Source of the DNA: Dendrolimus kikuchii
Lineage: Eukaryota > Arthropoda > Insecta > Lepidoptera > Lasiocampidae
Direction: 5' to 3'
DNA: 64,000 nt
Assembly (NCBI GenBank): GCA_019925095.2
Contig: CM034389.1
Location: 28,961,728 to 29,025,727, forward strand
Shown here: one piece after another, positions 8,484-19,998 of the stretch
How positions within the stretch are numbered: position 1 is the first letter of the stretch
Layout of the letters: every line of letters starts with the position of its first letter
Notes under the pieces: generated by a model
What the model was told of the DNA's origin: nothing
The model's database searches: none
What the model saw: only the letters and a program-made list of their open reading frames with translations
Program-made: the position numbers and the translations under genes

Positions 8484-9134
8484 ATTAACCGTGTAGCCTT
8501 GGCGAAACCTGTGATTATAGAAGTATAGTCATTGACAACAGAACCTTAGTAATGTTACGAGTCTGAAACTCTAATTAAAATGCCTTTAGAATTACTATAG
8601 AGTTTGTTAGAACTATACAAACACGTATAACACAGGTACAAATATAACCGAACACAACAATTCCACTCGTAATGCAGAAGGTCGTAATTCAATAAAGCGC
8701 GCAAAGTCACTAAAAGATTCCCGATTGTAGTACACACGTCTTGCTGCGCTCGTGGTTATCGCTCGTCTGCCTCGTCCCTCCATCGGGCCATTGCTTTATA
8801 CTTCACAGAAGAGATATGTCCGTCCGGCCGCGTGGACTGAATTCCCTAAAATCAGTTTGTACTTTAAATCCGACACACCTGACTAATGAGTCGACCGCAA
8901 CGGCCACGAACAAGTACAATAAAACAATGAACTGTTGTCTAGAATAATTAATAAACGCATGTCAATAAATAAGTAAACAAAAGATGTCCAAATGCCGAAA
9001 GGTAATAAAGTGTGTTTCTACAGGTATGCAGGTGTGAATTTGTCTTTGTCGGCGTCTAGGTTGTAACAATAATGTTCAAACTTATGATTTAAATTAATTA
9101 TTATGGTAAAATTTCGACCACGGGCGACCACTAG
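8484..9134 (+). mobile_element. Helitron-like type 3, interrupted by family F
   Basis: The left part (8484-8552, GCCTTGGCGAAACCTGTG) and right part (about 9061-9134) form one element whose 3' end reads GGGCGACCACTAG followed by T. A GGTaAAATTTCGACC hairpin precedes the end. The insertion in the middle is family F. An inverse copy of the same ends occurs at 25.86-25.98 kb. Confidence 0.5.
8553..9060 (+). mobile_element. Family F, near full length (~500 bp)
   Basis: Starts near GTTACGAGTCTGAAACTC and ends near GTTGTAACAATAA. The ends are weakly inverse (TTGTTAC-like), suggesting a TIR element. Shared blocks: ACTATACAAACACGTATAAC, AGAAGGTCGTAATTCAAT and GCGCAAAGTC. It sits inside a Helitron-like element. 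No transposase is encoded. Confidence 0.45.
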
Positions 9135-9654
9135 TATAATTAGATCTAGAAATAATGTCTGTACAGTGTACATCAATTTTTCTTGTCGCTTTTGGAAATA
9201 GCTTTCAACACGAAGTAACAATAAGAATCATCTTTATAAGCAGAGGAATAAAGTCAAATTTCCTTTGGTAAAATCTTGAAAGGGGCAGGACAGTGCGGAT
9301 TCAAAGACCGTTTGTCAGTTGTGACAGGTCCGGAACTGTCACTTTGACACTGACAGGTTTTAGTTCTGGTCCAATGTCCTAATTTAGAAAGGGGAATGTA
9401 TTATTTTGAAAAGTTTGATTCAGTACTAGCTGCCAGCGGAACTTTGTTTGCGTTGCTTTTTGGCTTTAGCCGTTCATTTATCGGGATAAAAATTATCCTG
9501 TGGTGATCAGGAATATCAGCTGGTTCTGCTTCGAGATTCACTTAAATCCATTCAGTAGTTTTCACAAGATGCTCTAACACAAAGCCAAACAAACAAATAT
9601 TATAGAAGTTTTAGTTTGGAATCTGCTGAAACAATTTAACCTCCCTGATTAATT
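9135..9654. other. Unassigned sequence
   Basis: No gene visible. AATCCATTCAGTAGTTTTCA near 9545 resembles words in small lepidopteran Helitrons, but no ends are recognisable. Confidence 0.35.
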
Positions 9655-9970
9655 TTTTTATTTTTTTATTGCAGGAGTTCAGCAGACAGGCAGACGGCCC
9701 ACTTGATGGAGAGCGGTTACCATCGCCTGTGGACATTTGCAACACCAAAGGTAACAAAAATGCGCTGCTGCTCTCTTAAGGGAGACTGGAACCTGACCAC
9801 TAATGTCGGAACACAAATCAAGGTTGTTATAGCGGCATACTCTAGACCAGGGCTGGTAGACATCCAGTAGGGCAAATACCCTACCACCTGGCTATGGGTT
9901 GTTTTGTCGCCTCTTAGGACAGGCCGCCCCAACGCAGGATATTGTATTCTTTCTCCCTTCCTCCACGGAT
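9655..9970 (-). mobile_element. Rep-B copy, full length
   Basis: From the T-rich poly(A) side to TTCCTCCACGGATA. Substitutions in the 5' end (CCCCAACGCAGG) are shared with the copy nested at 31.2-31.4 kb, which suggests a sublineage. Confidence 0.8.
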
Positions 9971-10412
9971 AGAATAACGTCCAAACAAAATGACTGGTAT
10001 TTTTTATGATTAGTAGGGATTGATTTAGTTTCAAGCAATGTTATTCCAACAAAAGAGGGTTCCAGCTATTGAAGACAAGTACAGTGTAAACTCCATGTAC
10101 CGTCACTCCATTTAACGACAAACTCCCTTAAGCGTCCAAATCATTTGGCTTCGGTTGGTTTAGCTTGTCTTCCATACAATGATACGCTCTATATAGCATT
10201 ACACCCACTCTCAATAACGACAACAATTAAGTAATAAGAAGTACATTTTAAGTTGCCAAAATTAATAAAAACTGCGCAGCTGTGTACGTTCTATAGCTTT
10301 ATTATCCTAATCCGTAATAAACTCGACTGTCGGCATCATGCATACCGAAATTTCGAATTATTTTTATTATCATCAAGGTGCCTCAATATCGCAAGATATG
10401 AATAAAAAAAAG
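9971..10412. other. Unassigned sequence
   Basis: No gene or repeat recognised. Confidence 0.4.
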
Positions 10413-10665
10413 CAAAGAATACAACAGTTTTGCCAGGTGGTAGGGCATTTGCCCGATTGGATGGCTACCACCCCTGGTTTAAAGTATGTCGCCATAACAA
10501 CCTTGAGTTGTGTTCCGGCATTAGTGACCAGATTCCAGTCTCCCGTAAAAGAGCAGCAGCGCATTTGTAGCACCTTTGGTGTTGAAAATGTCTATAGGCG
10601 ATGGTAACCGATTTCCATCGAGTGACCCGTCTGCTGATGTTGAACTCCTGCAATAAAAAAAAAAA
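10413..10665 (+). mobile_element. Rep-B copy lacking its 5' ~75 bp
   Basis: Begins at AGAATACAACAGTTTTGCCAGG, a junction that removes most of the 5' end, and continues to the A-rich 3' tail (10650-10665). Confidence 0.75.
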
Positions 10666-11279
10666 ACAAAAATACTAGTGCAGCAAAAGACGTCACACGA
10701 AAATTACAGACTTCTCTCCACTTAACGACAACTCTCTATAACGCACGGTCCCTTCAGTGTCGTTATATAGAGGTTGCACTGTATTTTCAAATAGATACAA
10801 AAACATTAGCTGTACTTAAAACGTGAAATGAAAAGCGAAATGTAATGGTAGATAATACTGACTACTAAGTTTCTGCTAAGACTGTAATCTTAACACCAGT
10901 ATTTTCCAAGTCCTTCCAAGATACTACAAAACTTTATGAGTTTCATAATTAAACCGAACTAAGTTAACGTTTAACGAAAAACCACGTTCATCACAGCCCT
11001 AGAGATTTAAATTGCAATCAAAACTATTTTCAACAGTAATATCGCGTTGTCGTCCCGAAACTTTTAGACCGTCCACCCAATTTAGAGCAAGTCACTGGTT
11101 TGAATTTAAGCTAGTTTTTATTTGAAGCTTTGGAGGTTTTTGAAAAAAGTTAAAGCGACCGTAATGCGTTTAGTTTTGAACTAATCAACTTCCTGACGCA
11201 GAACAAAACTGAAAATGACAGTCTTATGGGGAACGGTAAATCGTAAGTAAGTGGTAGAAAATGAAAATAAAGCTTAAAA
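10666..11279. other. Unassigned sequence
   Basis: About 600 bp of AT-rich sequence without a recognisable gene or shared repeat. Confidence 0.4.
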
Positions 11280-11280
11280 A

Positions 11281-11597
11281 TTTTTTTTTTTTAAATTCCA
11301 GGAGATCAGCAGACAGGCAGACGGCCCACTTGATGGAAAGCGGTTACCATCGCCTATGGACATTTGCAACACCAAAGGTGCTACAAATGTGCTGCTGCTC
11401 TCTTAAAGGAGACTGAAACCTGGTCACTAATGCCGGAACGCAACTCAAGGTTGTTATGGCGACATACTCTAGACCAGTGGTGGTAGCCATCCAGTGGGCA
11501 AATGCCCTACCACCTGGCTGTGGGTTGTTAAGTCGCCTCTTACGACAGGCCGCCCGGCCGCAGGAAATTGTATTCTTTCTCCGTTCCTGCACGGATA
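11281..11597 (-). mobile_element. Rep-B copy, full length
   Basis: Minus-strand copy from the T run through CAGGAGATCAGCAG to CCTGCACGGATA. It is close to the family consensus with a 1-2 base loss near CCAGTGGGC. Confidence 0.85.
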
Positions 11598-11915
11598 AAA
11601 GGAGACGGGGCGTTTTGGGCTCAGAATGTAATAAGTTGAGATATAGCTTAAAAAAAGCGTTATATTTTTCTATTACAAAATGGAAAACATCAGCCCAAAA
11701 AACAATCTGAGAGGCGGGATATCTTAAAAATAATGTTACAAATCAAATAAGTTATCCGATTACCATAATCAATTTGTATTATATGAATGAAATTCAACAA
11801 TTAATAAAATGATTAATTTTTTACAGTACTGTTGTCTACAGTTAACATATTATTTAAGTTTCAAAAATCAGCTGTTTAATACAGATTATTTCATAATATC
11901 GCTTATGCTAAATCT
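11598..11915. other. Unassigned AT-rich sequence
   Basis: No gene or repeat recognised. Confidence 0.4.
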
Positions 11916-11925
11916 CTTAACTATA

Positions 11926-12073
11926 CATACATAGCTTCACGCCAGTTCCCTTGCGGGGTAGGCACGAACAACAGAGCGCCATTTAGGCTTATTCTTACAC
12001 ACCTCACTTGCTTCTTTCACATTCATAACTCTTGTCATGCACGCCCGTCTATTATTAAGGCTCCTGACATCAC
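11926..12073 (-). mobile_element. LINE-A tail copy, 148 bp, with target duplication
   Basis: Only the last ~40 codons and TATG tail remain. Flanked by CTTAACTATA at 11916-11925 and 12074-12083. Confidence 0.85.
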
Positions 12074-12167
12074 CTTAACTATAATAAAACAATTTAACCT
12101 CTCTGATTATTTCTTATGTTTTAAAGTCATGGTACAAACACAAACTCTCTACTGATTTATTACATTA

Positions 12168-12455
12168 TAATTTTTTTTATTGCATGAGTTCAGCAGACAG
12201 GCAGACGGCCCACTTGATGGAAGGAGGTTACCATCGCCTATGGACATTTGCAACACTAAAGTTGCTACAAATGCGCTACTGCTCTCTTAAGGGAGACTGG
12301 AACCTGGCCACTAATGCCGGAACACAACTCAAGGTTGTTATGGCGACATACTTTGGACCAGGGGTGGCAGCCATCCATGGGTTGTTATGTCGCTTCTTGC
12401 AATAGGCTGCCTTACCTCAAGAGTTATTATTCTTCGTCCATTTCTGCATGTATAT
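12168..12455 (-). mobile_element. Rep-B copy, diverged 5' end
   Basis: The poly(A) side and central blocks match well. The 5' side from about 12375 is rearranged and diverged (CGCTTCTTGCAATAGG). It lacks the CAGTCGGGCAAATG segment. Confidence 0.7.
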
Positions 12456-12619
12456 ATACTACAGCTTTAAAAAATCTTTCAGTAGTAGGACTACACGTCA
12501 GAAGTAGCGAAAGAAAATGCTGTATCTGAGGGTAACGGTGGAAGAAAAGTATTGAACTCGCGTGGTTCAGTACTCTTTGACCATCCCAAGAGTGTCCAAC
12601 GTGGCTTTAAAAGTTTTCG

Positions 12620-12915
12620 CTATACTAGAATAAAATTGCCTGCGTCCGGGCGGCATATCGTAAAAAGTGACAAAACAAACCACAGCCAGGTGGTAGAGTA
12701 TTTGCCCGTTTGGATGGCTACCACCCCTGGTCTAGAGTATGCCGCCATAACAACCTCGAGTTGTTTTGCGGTATTAGTGGCCAGGTTCCAGTCTTCCTTA
12801 AGAGAGCATCAGCGCATTTGTAGCACCTTTGGTGTTGCAAATGTCCATAGGCGATGGTAATCATTTTCCATCAGGTGGACCGTCTGCCTGTCTGATGAAC
12901 TCATGCAATAAAAAA
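12620..12915 (+). mobile_element. Rep-B copy, old
   Basis: Starts at AATTGCCTGCGTCCGGGCGG, missing ~25 bp of the 5' end, and runs to CTCATGCAATAAAAAA. It carries many more substitutions than other copies. Confidence 0.75.
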
Positions 12916-13425
12916 TGTTGCTTAAGCCTGATAGCAAAGCACAATGTCTAGAGTTTCCTGACAGAGTCAAGGTAGCTCCACAACCGAAAGCACAATTTCA
13001 CTTACTTTAGACTTTCGGAATCAATTAAAATTCCTCAGAGTATCCCGCTGCAGTCGTTTCCTTGCTAAATCAACTCCTCATGGAAACAAATCAAATAGAA
13101 CTCCGCTCCGTATGGGTAGTATAACATTATCCGGATCTATTTTGACTGGTCGTTGTTACGTTACGCGTTCATAAAATTTAATTGCTAAACTTTACGAGGC
13201 ACTAAAATGTTCGATAAAAATGTATCAGACTATTGCTTAAAAGCGAAATACTGAAGCGATGCGAAAATCTACTGCGTATTTGTTTTTTTTTTGTGTTATT
13301 AAGAGAATAGGGTTTTTATTACATGTAACTTCGATTTCATTACCACCTTATCAATATCCCTACTATATATCCTTTATTCGATAGTGCAACTGACTTGTTT
13401 TACATACATACATAGATACATAATC
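12916..13425. other. Unassigned sequence
   Basis: No gene or repeat recognised; one palindromic CGTTACGTTACGCG-like patch at 13152-13165. Confidence 0.4.
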
Positions 13426-13735
13426 ATATCCGTGCAGGAACGGAGAAAGAATACAATTTCCTGTGGCCGGGCGGCCTGTCGTAAGAGGCGACAAAACAAC
13501 CCACAGCCAGGTGGTAGGGCATTTGCCCGAAAGGATGGCTACCACCCCTGGTCTAAAGTATGTCGCCATAACAACCTTGAGTTGTATTCCGGCATTAGTG
13601 ACCAGGTTCCAGTTTCCCTTAAGAGAGCAGCAGCGCATTTGTAGCACCTTTGGTGTTGCAAATGTCCATAGGCGATGGTAACCGCTTTCCATCGAGTGGG
13701 CCGTCTGCCTGTCTGCTGAACTCCAGCAATAAAAA
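13426..13735 (+). mobile_element. Rep-B copy, full length
   Basis: Starts ATCCGTGCAGGAACGG and ends CTCCAGCAATAAAAAAATAATAAT. Close to consensus. Confidence 0.85.
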
Positions 13736-13751
13736 AATAATAATAAAAAAA

Positions 13752-14075
13752 ACATAATTTCACGCCAGTTCCCTTGCGGGGTAGGCACGAACAACAGAGC
13801 GCCATTTAGGCTTATTCTTACACACCTCATTTGCTTCCTTGACATTCATAACTCTTGTCATGCACGCTCGTCTCTTCTTAAGGCTCCTGACATCACCTTC
13901 TGCTAGTGCACGATCAATTTGATCATGGAAGGTGTGTCGTGGCCTTCCACAACTTCTGCATCCATCCACTTTTGCATTGTATGTCTGTTTAGTCATTCTT
14001 TCATCATGCATTCTTTCCACATGCCCGAACCACCGGAGCATTCCTTTCCTTACCTTCACCCCGACACTCTCTTTC
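13752..14075 (-). mobile_element. LINE-A tail copy, 99 open codons
   Basis: Minus-strand open frame from VKVRKGMLRWFGHVERM to ARELA. The tail is reduced to ACATAA and lies against the A-rich end of the preceding Rep-B. It begins at CTGAAAGAGAGTGTCGGGG. Confidence 0.8.
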
Positions 14076-14164
14076 AGATGACTTGTTTTAGAACTTTAAT
14101 ATTAAGAAAGAATTAAGTTCATATTATCCTCACAACCGATCAACCATTTGAATCAGAAATCTCC

Positions 14165-14310
14165 GGTTTTTGAAGTGAAACTTCTTTAGATTCGTTGTGA
14201 TTTGCAACTCGATGAAACGAAAACGCGACACTAAAGAGAGATAAATCTATAGGACTAAGCCCGCGAGAGAATGAGATACGAGTTTTACATTGTGCAGCAC
14301 AGATTAGAGA
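14165..14310. repeat. Repeat K
   Basis: Shares AACTTCTTTAGATTCGTT, GATGAAACGAAAA and GAGAGAATGAGATACGAG with 26.82-26.96 kb. Ends and class are unknown. Confidence 0.5.
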
Positions 14311-14401
14311 GTCAATAAGACCGATGATAAAACATAGGTCCAATTTGGACCAAAATAAAAGTTTAGATTAAAACAGTGAAAAATTGAAGGTGATACTTAA
14401 G

Positions 14402-14605
14402 GCCACGACACACCTTCCATGATCAAATTGATCGTGTACTAGCAGAAGGTGATGTCAGGAGCCTTAAGAACAGACGAGCTTGCATGACAAGAGTTATGAA
14501 TGTCAAAGAGGCAAGTGAGGTGTGTAAGAATAAGCCTAAATGGCACTCTGTTGTTCGTGCCTACCCCGCAAGGGAACTGGCGTGAAGTTATGTATGTATG
14601 TATGT
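14402..14605 (+). mobile_element. LINE-A tail copy with 9 bp target duplication
   Basis: Starts within GGCCACGACACACC and ends in the TATG tail. Flanked by ATACTTAAG at 14393-14401 and 14606-14614. Confidence 0.8.
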
Positions 14606-14743
14606 ATACTTAAGATGTTCATTTTGCATTATAGTATGTTGACGGATTTAGCCTAAGTAATTGTATTTATATTAACAAAAGTTAGACAAGAATTATCTGT
14701 GAGTATATTATCTGAGCATATACTCACAGATATTATAGAGTAT

Positions 14744-14981
14744 ATGCAAAAGTGGATGGATGCAGAAGTCGTGGAAGGCCACGACACACCTTCCATGATC
14801 AAATTGATCGTGTACTAGCGGAGGGTGATGTCAGGAGCCTTAAGAACAGACGAGTGTGCATGACAAGAGTTATGAATCAAAGAAGCAAGTGAGGTGTGTA
14901 AGAATGGGCCTAAATGGCGCTCTGTTGTTCGTGCCTACCCCGCAAGGGAACTGGCGTGAAGTTATGTATGTTTGTATGTAT
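14744..14981 (+). mobile_element. LINE-A tail copy
   Basis: Begins GCAAAAGTGGATGGATG; the frame is broken by a loss in ATGAATCAAAGAAGC. The tail is followed by TATTATCTGA, which also occurs at 14707-14716 before a short hairpin. Confidence 0.8.
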
Positions 14982-15251
14982 ATTATCTGAAGTTTCACTT
15001 ACACTGCGTGTGAACTGCACACATTTTTTTAAACTATACATTGTGTGGAATACAGTGTATTGGAAGCCAATTCGAAGTACAGCGATAACAATTCATTCAA
15101 CTCGGCTTTATGAAGAATCACGAGAGTGTAGAGTGTAGTTCTTCCAAGGGCATAACAAAGTAAAAATAATTATAAGGCACTTGAAACAGACGCACATACA
15201 TGAAGATGTTAATAAAAATTAATTAAGTAAAGGTGTTTACTATGATCTTCA

Positions 15252-15541
15252 ATCCGTGCAGGAACGGAGAAAGAATACAATTTCCTTCGGCCAGGCGGCC
15301 TGTCGTAAGAGGCCACAGCCAGGTGGTAGGATATTTCCCCGACAGGATGGCTACCACCCCTGGTCTAGAGTATGCCGCTATAACAACCTCGAGTTGTGTT
15401 CCGGCATTAGTGACCATGTTCCAGGCCCCTTAAGAGAGCAGCAGCACATTTGTAGCACTTTTGGTGTTGCAAATGTCCATAGACGATGGTAACTGCTTTC
15501 CATCAAGTGGGCCGTCTGCCTGTCTGCTGAACTCATGCAAT
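15252..15541 (+). mobile_element. Rep-B copy without poly(A)
   Basis: Starts CCGTGCAGGAACGG and ends CTCATGCAATG; a small deletion removes GACAAAACAACC. No A run follows, unlike other copies. Confidence 0.8.
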
Positions 15542-15639
15542 GCTTCTATAGGAACCAGTCGTGAATATATAAATAAATATAAATTGATGTTTGTATAAAA
15601 ATTTGCATCTAACAGTGGTGTGGACTTCATACAACTCGA

Positions 15640-15855
15640 CTCCCCATAGCCTCTAAGAAACTAGCGAAGCGACAAAATGGTCGATAACTGTCGACAACTC
15701 CTAAACGGTTGGACCAATTTCGATGAAATTTTTTGTGTGTGTTCACGTGGATTCAAAAATGGTTTAGTTTTACAATTGGACCCGGTAGATGGCGCTTCAA
15801 TCGGCGTTTAAATTTTATTTATTCAGGGCATAACAACGTCTGTCGGGACAGCTAG
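15640..15855 (+). mobile_element. Helitron-like element, type 2
   Basis: Contains GACCAATTTCGATGAAATTT and GACCCGGTAGATGGCGCT and ends GTCGGGACAGCTAG followed by T. The 5' boundary is uncertain. Confidence 0.55.
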
Positions 15856-16193
15856 TATACATGTAATCCCAGTCGTAGATAATACATCGCGGGTTAGACG
15901 ATTTTAATTAGAAGTGTAAGTTCTTAATTTCTGTAACAGCAGTGTAGCTGGCTCTTGCATACGGTTACTAGCATCTATTTGCAAGGAATATGTTGCAGGT
16001 AACCTTACATTATTACATTACTAGGCAAATGACATTATGCAATGCCATTTCATCAAAAAATAATTCTGAATGAGAACAGGCTTGCAGCAGATAAGATGTG
16101 GAATTTCCGACTCTGGACACCATTTAGGCAGTTTAAAAGTATATTATTTATATATAAAATTCTCGTGTCAGTGTTAGTTATTTGTGTACATAT
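15856..16193. other. Unassigned sequence
   Basis: No gene or repeat recognised. Confidence 0.4.
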
Positions 16194-16440
16194 TGGGTAG
16201 GTCTGAAAATCGGACAACATGTATTTTTCATCCCCCTAAATGTTAAGGGTAGTCCACCCATAAATTTATTTTTAAATTTTTAGATTCATTTTTATTTTTT
16301 TTATTTTTTTAGGATACAGCATTAAAAAATACATACAACCCTAAATTTTCACCCCTCTACGATCAACCCCTATTTTTTATTTGTTAATTATAAACTTTAA
16401 TTTTTTGGCAAGATTTTTAATCTTATTTTGTCATGACTTA
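16194..16440 (+). repeat. Repeat M
   Basis: Contains GTCTGAAAATCGGACAACA, CCCCCTAAATGTTAAGGG and AACCCTAAATTTTCACCCC. An inverse fragment occurs at 62.18-62.24 kb. Probably a small DNA element; the class is not visible. Confidence 0.45.
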
Positions 16441-16675
16441 GAATAAAAAAAATATATTACTCTTTTAGATTCACAATTAGAACCGGTAGGTGGCGCTGAG
16501 ATCGGGTACTGGAATCCTCCTAAACACCTGGAGCGATTTTGGTGATTTTGTTTTTGTGTGTTTGAATGGGTACCCGGATGGTTTAGATTCGCAATTAGAA
16601 CCGGTACGTGGCTCTGGGATCGGGTTTCAGTATTTTATTTTTTAAAGGTAGGACAACGTCTGTCGGGGCCGCTAG
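16441..16675 (+). mobile_element. Helitron-like element, type 2, internally duplicated
   Basis: The block AGAACCGGTAGGTGGCGCTG occurs twice (about 16484 and 16588) before GTCGGGGCCGCTAG and T. The same doubled form is seen at 30.3-30.5 kb. Confidence 0.55.
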
Positions 16676-17342
16676 TAATTTATATAATTATGTGTCGCGG
16701 CACGATTTACAACGGGAAGGTACACACCGGTCCAGCCGAGTATGCAATCAGTACGCTCGCGCCGGTGTGTACACGCAATATTAAAATTGCCTATGACAAA
16801 CGCTCTTTGTCTACGGCCAACCGCCAATATTCGAAATTCAAGAACGGAACAAAGACAAAAAATTGTACGCGCAAGAAAATTTATTGTAAATTCGCAAAAT
16901 ACTAAAATATACGCATTTATCAAGCATAGGGTGCTTCATTGAAGAATTCCTACGCTTCTATTCCTATTGTTTTATTTAACTCTATAGTTTACTTTGTCTT
17001 GAACAAAATACTTAAAATACGTAAGCTTTTTTTCTATAAAAAGTGTCAAGTATCCATCGTAGCAATACTTCACTTCGCTAAAGAAGCATGTGGCGTTGCG
17101 TTAGCGTAACGCCTAACACTTTGTTTTATTTTTCTGATTGATTTTATTAGTAGACAATAACATTCTGGTAGGGTAAATTTATTTAATTTACTTTAAGCAT
17201 TCCGTATTTTACGCTCGTGATATTTATGATGCTACTACTAGTAAAATGTTTAGTTATTATTGAAAATCGCGGTGACTTTTATAAGTGAAAAATAACGGTG
17301 CGACCAATATGTCACCCGCACCATGTTATAGCGCAAGTAGTA
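16676..17342. other. Unassigned sequence
   Basis: No convincing gene. Open frames of 66-115 codons (16.56-16.94 kb) have no domain and overlap each other on both strands. CACACCGG and CCGGTGTG form a small inverted pair at 16723 and 16762. Confidence 0.35.
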
Positions 17343-17625
17343 TCTTACTCTTCAGCCAATCAATGTCCACTGTTGGTCTATATTTCGGTCATCCCGCCTT
17401 CTTCATCCAGCCCCTGCCTGCGACCTTATGCAGGTTGTCGTTCCACCGGATTGGAGGGCGACCTACGCTTCGTTTACCGAGACGCAGTTTCTACTCCAGG
17501 AGACGTTTGTTCCAACTGCGATGGAAAAAACCAACCCACTGCTACTCCAAATTGCAAATTGCGCCATCTATTTTGGTTACCTTGGTTCTCTTACAGATCT
17601 TCATTTCTGATTCTATCTATAATAT
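17343..17625 (-). pseudogene. LINE-H reverse transcriptase C-terminus, decayed
   Basis: Minus-strand translation gives GKRSVGRPPIRWNDNLHKVA and RGWMKKAG, the C-terminal motif of a common non-LTR ORF2. It has frameshifts upstream and ends near the CAGTGGACATTGATTGGCTG tail. A longer plus-strand relative is at 37.1-37.7 kb. The long plus-strand open frames here are antisense to it. Confidence 0.7.
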
Positions 17626-17804
17626 TGTTACATGCCGACAAAAGCAAATGTACACCTGCCTGCCATAAAGAACAGTTTATTACCTTCCCGCATTTGGCCT
17701 TCGTTTGTTTAAAATTTGCGTATTGTAATCATTTATGGCAGTCATTAGACAGGTGTGTCGAACTAATTCTTGGAAATTATTCTTTGGCGTCGAGACATAT
17801 TGTA

Positions 17805-18055
17805 TTTGTACAGGATAAAAGGAATGCCCGAACGGAGGGGTGAGGCAGTCAAGCGATGATTACGATACAAGCAAGACGTGTGTACATTCGATAAGCTATA
17901 CAGTGACGGACTTTGCGCGTGTTATTGAATCGTGCAGTTTGCACTGGTTGTGTCCAGTTATATTTGTACCTGTGTTATACGTGTTTGTATAGTTCAATTA
18001 AATTCTATAGTAATTCCAACGGCATTTTTAATTCGAGTCCCGCACTCCCAACTAT
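17805..18055 (-). mobile_element. Family F copy
   Basis: Inverse of the 8.55 kb and 25.2 kb copies: GACTTTGCGCGTG, GTTATACGTGTTTGTATAGT and AATTCCAACGGCATTTTTAA in order. The 3' part is missing. Confidence 0.5.
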
Positions 18056-18429
18056 ATATATACTCAACATATAAAAATAAACAAAATATTATATTGTCAC
18101 AATTAAAGTGTACCGAGAAGCTGAAAACCAACCAGGTATTGAAATTATCTGTAATCCTCTTATGGTTGCTTTCATTATTCACAGCCATTTTTTCGCGTTA
18201 ATTTTCTAAGTATTGAAAAGCAGTCACCTATTTTTAATCTTTAATCCTTCTTTGTGATATTTTTGTTGAAATTTGTTTCTAAGTTCTTAGAAGCTACGTT
18301 ATTTTTGGATTAAGCTTACAAGTTCAAGAATTCTAATGAATGGTGTGCGTGTTGCTTTGTTCATGTTTATTTGCGAATATATAAGGTTGGCCTGTTGAGA
18401 CAGAGTTAGTTGAGTGTCAACTGCGATCG

Positions 18430-18620
18430 AGACGTTACTACTTGTACATTCGAAACGGGAATCTCACGTCGACAGACTTACACGTTTTACGTTATTACCA
18501 TCTTCTACTTTATGATTATACTTGTGTAGTATTTGTTTGTGTTTGTAAGAACTGTGAATTACGTGAGCGTACTTCTAATAAGTTTGGAATAATTTCAACG
18601 GCATTTAAATTCAAACTCCA
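18430..18620 (-). mobile_element. Family F, diverged copy
   Basis: Shares an F-like order with the 29.4 kb copy (TTACGTTATTACCATCTTCT, TTTGTAAGAACTGTGAATTA, ATTTCAACGGCATTTAAATT). Old and divergent. Confidence 0.35.
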
Positions 18621-18925
18621 CAAATTTGTAACAATACTCTACTTGTTTATAACAGCGTCGCGTGTTGCGCGTCGCGCTCTGGCGTGGCAAATGCCATAAA
18701 CGGTGCGCCGTGCCTTTGCAACGCTCAGTCCGCGTCACGCGACTACCCTCATTTGTCGGTGCATTTTTATTTATAACCCCCATAGGGAGATATGGTACTC
18801 TTTATTACTTGCCTTGTAAATGCATGGGCTTTGAACTCAAATTAATGTGCAGGGCTGTTTTAAATATTTATTATTTTGAATGGGATATATATATGCAGCA
18901 ATGTTAAAAATGGGATGGATGTGAT
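18621..18925. other. Unassigned, partly GC-rich
   Basis: Bases 18655-18740 are rich in CGCG (GCGTCGCGTGTTGCGCGTCG). No gene is recognised. Confidence 0.4.
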
Positions 18926-19238
18926 TTTTTTTTATTGCAGGAGATCAGCAGTCAGGCAGTCGGCCCACTTGATGGAAAGCGGTTACCATCGCCTATGGAC
19001 ATTTGCAACACCAAAGTTGCTACAAATGCGCTGCTGCTCTCTTAAGGGAGACTGGAACCTGGTCACTAATGCCGGAACACAACTCAAGGTTGTTATGGCG
19101 ACATACTTTAGACCAGGGGTGGTAGCCATCCAGTCGGGCAAATGCCCTACCACCTGGCTGTGTGTTGTTAAGTCGCCTCTTACGACAGGCCGCCCGGCCG
19201 CAGGAAATTGTATTCTTTCTCCGTTCCTGCACGGATAA
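18926..19238 (-). mobile_element. Rep-B copy, full length
   Basis: From the T run through GGAGATCAGCAGTCAGGC to CCTGCACGGATA. Close to consensus. Its 120-codon plus-strand open frame is repeat antisense and not a gene. Confidence 0.85.
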
Positions 19239-19556
19239 AAATATCCGACATATATTTATCTAACCTGTTAATTATCACGTCTAGAATATCATTTCACTTG
19301 ACATATAAGACGTCAGTTGATTTTGACATTAACTTACGAAATGTCAGTTTGATTTTGAAGTGTGAAGACGGAAAGAGGGAAGGCTATCATCTGAAGACCA
19401 GAGGGAAACAAGTAGGTACCGTTTATATTTTGGATTTATTAGAAATAATTTTTAGATAATTAGTAGTGATCTGTAAAGTTAATAAAGTGTGCGAGATACA
19501 AACAGTTGATTTATTGACATGGAAAACGAACCTGGACGCTCGTCGTTATATATATA
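19239..19556. other. Unassigned sequence
   Basis: No gene or repeat recognised. Confidence 0.4.
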
Positions 19557-19998
19557 TACCTGGTACCTACGCTCACGTATGGAAGCGAGAGTTGGGTATG
19601 GAAGAGAGAGCATGAAAGTAGAGTAAACGCGGTCGAGATGTGAGCACTGCGCAAAACCTGCGGAGTGACGCTCGCGGACCGCGTTCGTAATACCGAAGTA
19701 AGAAAGAGAGTTGGTCTGAAAGAGAGTGTCGGGGTGAAGTTAAGGAAAGAATGCATGATGAAAGAATGACTAAACAGATATACAATGCAAAGTGGATGGA
19801 TGCAGAAGTCGCGGAAGGCCACGACACACCTTCCATGATCAAATTGATCGTGTACCAGCAGAAGGTGATGTCAAGAGCCTTAAGAACAGACGAGCGTGTA
19901 CAACAAGAGTTATGAATGTCAAAGAAGCAAGTGAGGTGTGTAAGAATAAGCCTAAATGGCGCTCTGAACTGACGTGAAGTTATGTATGTATGTATGTA
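19557..19998 (+). mobile_element. LINE-A copy with upstream extension
   Basis: Extends further 5' than most copies (CCTACGCTCACGTATGGAAG, GCACTGCGCAAAACCTGCGG) but has lost the segment encoding MLRWFGHVE between GTTAAGGAAAG and AATGCATGATG. It ends in a TATG tail. Confidence 0.8.

Noticed and set aside
17298..17843. 181-codon plus-strand open frame
   Set aside because: Antisense to a LINE-H C-terminus and a family F copy; no domain.
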